Origin: Streptomyces sp. TSRI0281
GTDB lineage: Bacteria; Actinomycetota; Actinomycetes; Streptomycetales; Streptomycetaceae
Reading direction: 5' to 3'
NCBI RefSeq assembly: GCF_001905125.1
Contig: NZ_LWLE01000034.1
Coordinates: 470,791 to 534,790 of the forward strand
DNA length: 64,000 nucleotides
Part shown: positions 57,990 to 64,000 of the stretch, in pieces
How positions within the stretch are numbered: the first letter of the stretch is position 1
Layout of the letters: every line of letters begins with the position of its first letter
Position numbers and translations under genes: made by a program
The notes under the pieces: model-generated
What the model was told of the DNA's origin: nothing
Database searches by the model: none
The model's input: the letters and a program-made list of their open reading frames with translations, nothing else

Positions 57990-58664
57990 TCAGCGGGGCA
58001 GCGTCACCGGACCGGGGGCCACCGAACCGGGGGCCACCGAACCGGGGGCCACCGAACCGGGTGCCACCGGGCCGGACGGCATCACCGGGGCGGGGGGTGT
58101 CACCGAACCGGACGGCAGCACCGGGGCAGCCGGGGCGGCCGGGGCCGCCGGTGTCACCGGGGCCGACGTCATCGGGTCGGACGGTCCCCGCTGCTCCAGA
58201 AACTTCTCCGGGCTGAGCACGGCCTCCTCGGCGGGAAGCGCCTTGAAGACCCAGGTGCGGTAGGACCAGAAGCGGAACAGGGTGGCGATCCCGATGCCGA
58301 GGATCTTGAAGACATTGCTCTGGACCGGGCTGTTCCAGCCGAAGCCGTACGTCGCCAGGTACAGCACACCGGTCTCGATGACCGCGCCCACCGCGCTGAA
58401 CAGCAGGAACAGCATCAGCTCGCGGGTCCGGCCGCTCTTGTCGCGGTCCCGGTAGGTCCAGTAGCGGAACCCCACGTAGTTGAAGAGGATGGCGACGCAG
58501 GTCCCCATCAGCCCGGCCCGCACCACCGGGATGTCCGTGGTGCGCCAGATCAGGTTGGAGACCGCGATATTGACCAGCAGGCCGAACGCGCCGACCGCGC
58601 CGAACTTGGCGACCTCCCGGGCCAGCAGATCAAGCCGGGTCCGCAGTGCGCCCCGTTCGCTCAT
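57990..58664 (-). CDS. GtrA-family membrane protein
   Basis: The 224-residue protein has four helices in the GtrA arrangement (VAKFGAVGAFGLLVNIAVSNLIWR, AGLMGTCVAILFNYVGFRYWTYRDRD, LMLFLLFSAVGAVIETGVLYLATYGF, FKILGIGIATLFRFWSYRTWVF) and a C-terminal tail of Ala/Pro/Val/Gly repeats (APGSV units) encoded by tandem 15-bp repeats. GtrA proteins move lipid-linked sugars across the membrane. The tail is probably variable. Confidence 0.88.
   Translation of the reverse strand: MSERGALRTRLDLLAREVAKFGAVGAFGLLVNIAVSNLIWRTTDIPVVRAGLMGTCVAILFNYVGFRYWTYRDRDKSGRTRELMLFLLFSAVGAVIETGVLYLATYGFGWNSPVQSNVFKILGIGIATLFRFWSYRTWVFKALPAEEAVLSPEKFLEQRGPSDPMTSAPVTPAAPAAPAAPVLPSGSVTPPAPVMPSGPVAPGSVAPGSVAPGSVAPGPVTLPR
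58011..58070 (-). repeat. 15-bp tandem repeats in the GtrA gene 3' end
   Basis: ACCGGGGGCCACCGA is repeated three times exactly (58011-58025, 58026-58040, 58041-58055) with a degenerate fourth (58056-58070), encoding APGSV on the minus strand. Confidence 0.85.
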
Positions 58665-58786
58665 GGTGATCGCTCAGCCCCGTCCGTAGGTTTCGTCAAC
58701 CCGGTCATGCTATCCAGCCCTCCCGTGTGATGCCCATGAGGAGGAGAGGGAGCCGGACGGCGTAGGGGGAGCACCTGGACGGCGGA

Positions 58787-58792
58787 TACCCT
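58787..58792 (+). promoter_or_regulatory. -10 box implying a leaderless purK mRNA
   Basis: TACCCT (58787-58792) is 6 bases before the GTG at 58799. A GGAGG sits too close to the GTG (1 base) to serve as a ribosome site, so a leaderless start is the better reading. Confidence 0.5.
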
Positions 58793-58798
58793 GGAGGC

Positions 58799-59950
58799 GT
58801 GACGTTCCCGGTAGTCGGCATGGTCGGCGGCGGTCAGCTCGCCCGTATGACCCACGAGGCGGGTATCCCCCTCGGCCTGAAATTCAAGCTCCTCAGTGAC
58901 ACTCCTCAGGACTCGGCCGCCCAGGTGGTCGGGGAAGTCGTCGTCGGCGACTATCGCGACCTGGAGACGCTGCGTGCCTTCGCGCAGGGCTGCGATGTGA
59001 TCACCTTCGATCACGAGCATGTCCCGACCGAGCACCTGCGGGCCCTGGAGGCGGACGGCATCCCCGTGCGCCCCGGCCCCGATGCCCTGGTCCACGCCCA
59101 GGACAAGGGGGTGATGCGCGCCAAGCTCATGGAGATCGGCGTGCCCTGCCCCCGCCACCGCATCGTGACCGACCCGGCCGACGCCGCGGCCTTCGCCGAG
59201 GAGGTCGGGGGCTTCCCCGTCGTCCTGAAGACCGTGCGCGGCGGCTACGACGGCAAGGGCGTGTGGGTGGTCCGCTCCGAGGCGGACGCCGCCGAACCGT
59301 TCCGGGCCGGGGTCCCGGTCCTGGCGGAGGAGAAGGTCGACTTCGTACGGGAGCTGGCGGCCAACATCGTCCGCTCGCCGCACGGCCAGGCCGTCGCCTA
59401 CCCGGTCGTGGAGTCGATACAGACCGACGGCGTCTGCGACACGGTCATCGCGCCCGCCCCCGGTCTCGACGAGAAGCTGGCGGGCGAGGCCCAGCAGCTC
59501 GCCCTGCGGATCGCGGCCGAGCTCGGCGTCGTCGGCCACCTCGCGGTCGAGCTGTTCGAGACCCGGGGACCGGACGGGAAGCCCGGCATCCTCGTCAACG
59601 AACTGGCGATGCGCCCCCACAACTCCGGACACTGGACCCAGGACGGCGCGATCACCTCGCAGTTCGCCAACCACGTGCGGGCCGTCCTCGACCTGCCGCT
59701 CGGCGACCCGCGTCCGCGCGCCCCCTGGACGGTCATGTGCAACGTCCTGGGCGGCGACTACCCGGACATGTACCAGGCGTATCTGCACTGCATGGCCCGC
59801 GATCCGCAGCTCAAGATCCACATGTATGGCAAGGACGTGAAGCCCGGCCGCAAGGTCGGACACGTCAACACCTACGGCGACGATCTGGCGGACGTGCGGG
59901 AGCGCGCCCGGCACGCGGCCGACTACCTGCGAGGAACGATCACCGAATGA
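58799..59950 (+). CDS. purK: N5-carboxyaminoimidazole ribonucleotide synthase
   Basis: The 383-residue ATP-grasp enzyme has VGMVGGGQLARM at the N terminus, TFDHEHVPTEHLRALE, VLKTVRGGYDGKG, and VNELAMRPHNSGHWT. It makes N5-CAIR from AIR, bicarbonate and ATP in purine synthesis. GTG start; the stop overlaps the purE ATG by 4 bases. Confidence 0.96.
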   Translation: MTFPVVGMVGGGQLARMTHEAGIPLGLKFKLLSDTPQDSAAQVVGEVVVGDYRDLETLRAFAQGCDVITFDHEHVPTEHLRALEADGIPVRPGPDALVHAQDKGVMRAKLMEIGVPCPRHRIVTDPADAAAFAEEVGGFPVVLKTVRGGYDGKGVWVVRSEADAAEPFRAGVPVLAEEKVDFVRELAANIVRSPHGQAVAYPVVESIQTDGVCDTVIAPAPGLDEKLAGEAQQLALRIAAELGVVGHLAVELFETRGPDGKPGILVNELAMRPHNSGHWTQDGAITSQFANHVRAVLDLPLGDPRPRAPWTVMCNVLGGDYPDMYQAYLHCMARDPQLKIHMYGKDVKPGRKVGHVNTYGDDLADVRERARHAADYLRGTITE

Positions 59951-60501
59951 CTTCCCCCCGCACCGGAACCTCCTCGGGTACCTCACCCGTCATCGGCATC
60001 GTCATGGGCTCCGACTCCGACTGGCCCGTTATGGAAGCGGCCGCGAAGGCGCTCGACGAGTTCGGGATCCCGTACGAGGTCGATGTCGTCTCCGCCCACC
60101 GCATGCCGCGCGAAATGATCGCGTACGGCGAGCAGGCGGACGGCCGCGGGCTGAAGGCGATCATCGCGGGCGCGGGCGGCGCGGCCCACCTGCCCGGCAT
60201 GCTGGCCTCCGTCACCCCGCTGCCCGTCATCGGCGTACCGGTTCCGCTGAAGTACCTGGACGGCATGGACAGCCTGCTCTCCATCGTGCAGATGCCCGCC
60301 GGGGTCCCCGTCGCCACCGTCTCGGTCGCCGGCGCACGCAACGCGGGCCTGCTCGCCGCCCGGATCCTCGCCGTCCACGACAGCGAGCTGCTGGCCCGGA
60401 TGCGGGAGTTCCAGCAGGAACTGAACGAACAGGCCACCGAGAAGGGCAAGCGGCTGCGGTCCAAGGTCGAGGGCTCCGACTCCTTCGGCTTCGGGAAGTA
60501 G
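59947..60501 (+). CDS. purE: N5-CAIR mutase (class I PurE)
   Basis: The 184-residue protein has IVMGSDSDWPVMEAAAKALDEFGIPYEVDVVSAHRMPREM, IIAGAGGAAHLPGMLAS, the catalytic histidine in SAHR and AGAGGAAHLPGM. It converts N5-CAIR to CAIR. Translationally coupled to purK. Confidence 0.97.
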   Translation: MTSPRTGTSSGTSPVIGIVMGSDSDWPVMEAAAKALDEFGIPYEVDVVSAHRMPREMIAYGEQADGRGLKAIIAGAGGAAHLPGMLASVTPLPVIGVPVPLKYLDGMDSLLSIVQMPAGVPVATVSVAGARNAGLLAARILAVHDSELLARMREFQQELNEQATEKGKRLRSKVEGSDSFGFGK

Positions 60502-60508
60502 GCGTCCG

Positions 60509-61702
60509 ATGGACTACCTGGACCGGGCCCGGGAGCTCCTCGCCGCCCACCCCGTCGTCGACGGCCACAACGACCTGCCGTGGGCACTGCGCGAACAGGT
60601 CGGCTACGACCTGAACGCACGGGACATCGCCACCAGCCAGACCGGTCTCCTGCACACCGACATCCCCCGGCTGCGCGCCGGTGGCGTCGGCGCGCAGTTC
60701 TGGTCGGTCTACGTCCGTACGGACATGCGCGGCGACGCGGCGGTCAGCGCCACCCTCGAACAGATCGACGTGGTCGGCGAGCTGATCGCCCGCTACCCCA
60801 CGCACCTGCGGCGCGCGCTGAGCGCCGACGACATGGAGCGCGCCCGCGCCGAGCGCCGGATCGCCTCCCTGATGGGCGCCGAGGGCGGCCACTCCATCAA
60901 CAACTCGCTGGGCACCCTGCGGGCCCTGCACACCCTCGGCGTCCGCTACATGACGCTGACCCACAACGACAACATCGACTGGGCGGACTCGGCGACCGAC
61001 ACCCCGCGCATCGGTGGCCTCTCGGAATTCGGCCACGAGGTCGTACGGGAGATGAACCGCATCGGCATGCTGGTCGACCTCTCCCATGTCGCGGCCACCA
61101 CGATGCGCGACGCGCTCGCCACCAGCACCGCGCCGGTGATCTTCTCGCACTCCTCCGCCCGGACGGTCTGCGACCACCCGCGCAACATCCCCGACGACGT
61201 GCTGGCCGCGCTCCCGCGCAACGGCGGCATCGCCATGGCGACGTTCGTGCCGAAGTTCGTGCTGCCCGAAGCCGGCGACTGGACCCTGGCCGCCGACCGG
61301 AACATGCGCGAGCACGGGATGCACCACCTCGACACCACCCCGCCGGCCATGCGCGTCCACGAGGACTTCGAGGCGGCCTACCCCCGTCCGGTGGCCACCG
61401 TGGCGACGATCGCCGACCACCTCGACCACATGCGGACGGTCGCCGGCATCGACCACGTCGGCATCGGCGGCGACTACGACGGCACGGCGTTCCTCCCGCG
61501 CGGCCTGGAGGATGTCTCCGGCTACCCGAACCTGATCGCCGAGCTCCTCGCCCGCGGCTGGTCCGACACCGACCTGGCCAAGCTGACCTGGCGGAACGCG
61601 GTACGGGTGCTGCGCGACGCGGAAGCCGTCGCGCAGGACCTCCAGACCCGGCGCGGCCCGTCCCACGCCACGATCGACGAGCTGGACGGCCCGGCCGTCT
61701 GA
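60509..61702 (+). CDS. Membrane dipeptidase (M19, renal dipeptidase type)
   Basis: The 397-residue protein has the zinc motif VVDGHNDLPWALR, LMGAEGGHSINNSLG, LSHVAATTM, SHSSARTVCDHPRNIPDD, and GIGGDYDG. It hydrolyses dipeptides, often with L-D specificity, in the cytoplasm as no signal peptide is present. It starts 8 bases after purE, matching recalled S. coelicolor order (SCO3058). Confidence 0.92.
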   Translation: MDYLDRARELLAAHPVVDGHNDLPWALREQVGYDLNARDIATSQTGLLHTDIPRLRAGGVGAQFWSVYVRTDMRGDAAVSATLEQIDVVGELIARYPTHLRRALSADDMERARAERRIASLMGAEGGHSINNSLGTLRALHTLGVRYMTLTHNDNIDWADSATDTPRIGGLSEFGHEVVREMNRIGMLVDLSHVAATTMRDALATSTAPVIFSHSSARTVCDHPRNIPDDVLAALPRNGGIAMATFVPKFVLPEAGDWTLAADRNMREHGMHHLDTTPPAMRVHEDFEAAYPRPVATVATIADHLDHMRTVAGIDHVGIGGDYDGTAFLPRGLEDVSGYPNLIAELLARGWSDTDLAKLTWRNAVRVLRDAEAVAQDLQTRRGPSHATIDELDGPAV

Positions 61703-61766
61703 CCCGTTCGCGGGGGTACGGGTCCGGGTCGGGCCCGCACCCCCGCGACGTACGACGGTCGGCCCG

Positions 61767-62138
61767 TCAGCCCGCGCAGAGACAGAACGGATGACCGGCG
61801 GGATCCGCGTACACCCGGAACGACCGCTTCCGGTCCGCCGCGTCCAGCACCCGCGCCCCCAGGGCGAGCACCTCACGCTCCGCCGCGTCCAGATCCGGCA
61901 CGGTCAGGTCCAGATGGAACTGCTGGGACCCGTCCGGACTGGGCCACCGCGGCGGTACGAAGCCGGGTGCGGCCTGGAAGGCGAGCGGAGTGCCCGCACC
62001 TCCGGTGAGCTCCACCCACCTGTCCTCGCCGTCCTCGCACCGCTCGACGCTGCCGCCCAGCACGGCGGCGTAGAAACCGGCGAGCGCGGCAGGATCGGGG
62101 CAGTCCAGTACGACGGTGCCCAATGTGGCGATGGCCAT
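61767..62138 (-). CDS. VOC-family (glyoxalase-like) protein
   Basis: The 123-residue protein is a VOC/glyoxalase fold: LGTVVLDCPDPAALAGFYAAVLGG, HLDLTVPDLDAAEREVLALGARVLD, FRVYADPAGHPFCLC. The metal site is plausible, but the substrate is unknown. The ATG at 62138 follows GGAGGAGAAGCATC; longer frames are shadows of the divergent CGNR gene. Confidence 0.88.
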   Translation of the reverse strand: MAIATLGTVVLDCPDPAALAGFYAAVLGGSVERCEDGEDRWVELTGGAGTPLAFQAAPGFVPPRWPSPDGSQQFHLDLTVPDLDAAEREVLALGARVLDAADRKRSFRVYADPAGHPFCLCAG

Positions 62139-62221
62139 GATGCTTCTCCTCCAGGCGTCGAGGCAGTTACCGGTAGGCAGGCTTGTGCGGCAACCGTTAC
62201 TCCATGCTGCCGCAATAGGGG

Positions 62222-62227
62222 TAACGT
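62222..62227 (+). promoter_or_regulatory. -10 box implying leaderless CGNR gene, with flanking inverted repeat
   Basis: TAACGT (62222-62227) is 7 bases before the ATG. It lies within the pair CGTTAC (about 62193-62198) / GTAACG (62221-62226), which may be an operator between the divergent VOC and CGNR genes. Confidence 0.5.
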
Positions 62228-62234
62228 CGCAACC

Positions 62235-62768
62235 ATGAATGAGAGGGCAGCGGCACCCGGGGCACTCGTCCTGATCGAGGACCTGGTCAACACGCTGAAC
62301 ATCGAGACCGGCGTCGACACCCTCGGCACGGCGGACGGCCGCGCCCCGTTCGGCCTCACCGAGGCCGAGGCGCCCGGCGCCCGGGACCTGCGCGAGGCGC
62401 TGCGCCGCGCCTGTCTGGCCCACGCGGGCCACCGGCTGCCCGAGAGCGCCCCGGAGCCGCCCCCGCTCGACGAACTGCTGGCCGCCGCGCCCCTGCGGGT
62501 GACGGTCGACGCCGAGGGCGCGGCGGCACTCCGGCCCGCTGTCGGGCCCCCGGACTCCACGGCCCTGACCGCCCTCACCGCCGGTGTCGCGCAGGCCGTC
62601 GCCGCCGCGGCGGCCGACGGAACCTGGATGCGGCTCAAGGCGTGCGAGGCGGAGGACTGCCACTGGGTCTACTACGACCGCAGCCCGGCGGGGCGGCGCC
62701 GCTGGTGCTCCATGTCGGTGTGCGGGGCCCGCGCCAAGATGCGTACCTACCGCGCCAGGCGCGCCTGA
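62235..62768 (+). CDS. CGNR zinc-finger regulator
   Basis: The 177-residue protein has an N-terminal ABATE-like helical domain (LVLIEDLVNTLNIETGVDTL, ARDLREALRRACLAHAG) and a C-terminal CGNR zinc finger (LKACEAEDCHWVYYDRSPAGRRRWCSMSVCGARAKMRTYRAR), the four cysteines of which are intact; the usual CGNR is CGAR here. A stress or metabolite-responsive repressor; divergent from the VOC gene, which it may control. Confidence 0.9.
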   Translation: MNERAAAPGALVLIEDLVNTLNIETGVDTLGTADGRAPFGLTEAEAPGARDLREALRRACLAHAGHRLPESAPEPPPLDELLAAAPLRVTVDAEGAAALRPAVGPPDSTALTALTAGVAQAVAAAAADGTWMRLKACEAEDCHWVYYDRSPAGRRRWCSMSVCGARAKMRTYRARRA

Positions 62769-62802
62769 GGGCTGTCCCCGTCAGGGATCACGGGACAGCC
62801 CT
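62768..62802. terminator. Hairpin terminator between CGNR gene and UDP-glucose dehydrogenase
   Basis: AGGGCTGTCCC (62768-62778) pairs with GGGACAGCCCT (62792-62802). It serves both converging transcripts. Confidence 0.8.
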
Positions 62803-62841
62803 TAGTCAAGACCGTGCCGCCGTGCCGCCGTGCCGCCGGGC

Positions 62842-64000
62842 TCAGGCCCTCGGGCGGCCCATCGCCCGGTACGTCCAGCCGGCCCCGCGCCACACCTCGC
62901 TGTCCAGCGCGTTGCGGCCGTCCAGGATGATCCGGTGGGTCACGGCCTCGCCCAGCGCCGCCGGGTCCAGCTCGCGGAACTCGCGCCACTCCGTGAGGTG
63001 CAGCACCACATCCGCGCCGCGCACCGCCTCCAGTGCCGAGTCCGCGTAGCCGAGCGTCGGGAACAGCCGCCGGGCGTTGTCCATGCCCTTGGGGTCGAAG
63101 ACCGTGACCTGGCCGCCCTGGAGGTGGATCTGTCCGGCCACGTTCAGCGCGGGGGAGTCCCGTACGTCGTCGGAGTCCGGCTTGAACGTCGCGCCGAGCA
63201 CCGCCACCCGCTTGCCCAGGAACGAATCGCCGCCCACCGCCTCCCGGGCGAGCTCCACCATGTGGCCGCGGCGCCGCATGTTGATGGAGTCGACCTCGCG
63301 GAGGAAGGTCAGCGCCTGGTCCGCGCCCAGCTCACCGGCGCGCGCCATGAACGCCCGGATGTCCTTGGGCAGACAGCCGCCGCCGAACCCGATCCCGGCC
63401 CGCAGGAACTTCTTCCCGATCCGCTCGTCGTGCCCGATGGCCTCGGCCAGCTTCACCACATCGCCGTCGGCGGCCTCGCAGACCTCGGCCATGGCGTTGA
63501 TGAACGAGATCTTGGTCGCCAGGAACGAGTTGGCGGAGGTCTTCACCAGCTCGGCGGTCGGGAAGTCGGTCACCACGAACGGCGATCCCTCGGCGACCGG
63601 TACCGCGTACACCTCGCGCAGCAGCTTCTCGGCGCTCTCGCTCTCCACCCCGACCACGATCCGGTCGGGGTGCAGGGTGTCCTTCACGGCGAAGCCCTCG
63701 CGCAGGAACTCCGGATTCCAGGCCAGCTCCGCGGCCGTGCCCACCGGCGCCAGCTCCGCGAGCCGGGCCGCGAGCCGGGCGGCGGAACCCACCGGCACGG
63801 TCGACTTCCCGACGACGAGGGCGGGCCGGGTGAGCTGGGGCGCGAGCGACTCGAAGGCGCTGTCCACATAGCTCATGTCGCAGGCGTACTCGCCGTGCTT
63901 CTGCGGGGTGTTCACACAGACGAAGTGCACATCACCGAAGGCGCCGACCTCCTCCCAGGAGGTGGTGAACCGCAGCCGTCCGGTGGAGCCCTCGATGCCC
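62842..64000 (-). CDS. UDP-glucose/GDP-mannose dehydrogenase (5' truncated by the window end)
   Basis: The frame is open to the last base. Seen are VHFVCVNTPQKHGEYACDMSYVDSAFESL (NAD-binding part), VGKSTVPVGSAARLA, NPEFLREGFAVKDTLHPDRIVVG, the catalytic cysteine in GIGFGGGCLPKDIRAF and AVLGATFKPDSDDVRDSPAL. It oxidises UDP-glucose to UDP-glucuronate. The C terminus is complete (WRGAGWTYRAMGRPRA); the N terminus lies beyond 64000. Confidence 0.94.
   Translation of the reverse strand, partial: GIEGSTGRLRFTTSWEEVGAFGDVHFVCVNTPQKHGEYACDMSYVDSAFESLAPQLTRPALVVGKSTVPVGSAARLAARLAELAPVGTAAELAWNPEFLREGFAVKDTLHPDRIVVGVESESAEKLLREVYAVPVAEGSPFVVTDFPTAELVKTSANSFLATKISFINAMAEVCEAADGDVVKLAEAIGHDERIGKKFLRAGIGFGGGCLPKDIRAFMARAGELGADQALTFLREVDSINMRRRGHMVELAREAVGGDSFLGKRVAVLGATFKPDSDDVRDSPALNVAGQIHLQGGQVTVFDPKGMDNARRLFPTLGYADSALEAVRGADVVLHLTEWREFRELDPAALGEAVTHRIILDGRNALDSEVWRGAGWTYRAMGRPRA

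Overview
The window is high-GC, GTG-rich actinobacterial DNA that is almost certainly Streptomyces. It carries DUF6233, DUF397 and DUF5753-type regulators, several apparently leaderless genes, LAxTG/LPxTG sortase substrates, and a chromosomal gene order (thiolase, cystathionine beta-synthase, hut operon, SigB-family sigma factor with its STAS and ATP-binding partners, purK/purE) that agrees with my recollection of the S. coelicolor SCO3052-SCO3079 neighbourhood. No database search was possible, so family names come from reading the translated sequence.

Bases 1-27414 look like the right-hand part of an integrated prophage-like element. From 1 to 13.2 kb there is a siphovirus module in order: head-tail connector (cut by the window start), tail-completion/terminator-like protein, HK97-gp10-like neck protein, tail chaperone pair with a programmed -1 frameshift site, tape measure, three minor tail/baseplate proteins (one collagen-like), a glycine-rich tail protein, an amidase endolysin and a holin-like protein. 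Two small accessory blocks interrupt it, and no major tail tube gene is seen where one is expected. Four gene starts share a conserved 5' leader (GCTGGTTyTGGGCCGGGC) just behind a TACYCT/TACTGT -10 box.

From 13.2 to 27.4 kb lies cargo: a DUF6233 protein, a large XRE/TPR regulator, an ATP-binding (RsbW-like) protein, an operon of APH-fold kinase, lactate-dehydrogenase-like protein and HPr-kinase-like protein, a DUF397/DUF6879/DUF5753 regulatory set, a run of small overlapping genes, and a four-gene cassette of radical SAM/SPASM enzyme, dTMP-kinase-like protein, EEP nuclease and MazG-like hydrolase. The element ends at a 27-bp tRNA 3' end (27388-27414) with direct repeats beside it, the expected right attachment site; the intact tRNA, integrase and left half lie outside the window.

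From 27.4 to 64 kb is ordinary chromosome: Bax1-I membrane protein, DUF4287 protein, thiolase, SGNH hydrolase, cystathionine beta-synthase, RpiR regulator, a cluster of roadblock/LC7 proteins, a broken amino-acid permease, the histidine-utilisation operon (hutU, M20 amidohydrolase, hutF, hutI), a stress sigma factor with its partner-switch genes, a four-gene sortase-anchored surface cluster with a DUF916-like protein, a POT peptide transporter, a two-component system, a GtrA protein, purK/purE, a renal-dipeptidase-type peptidase, a VOC protein divergent from a CGNR regulator, and a UDP-glucose dehydrogenase cut by the window end.
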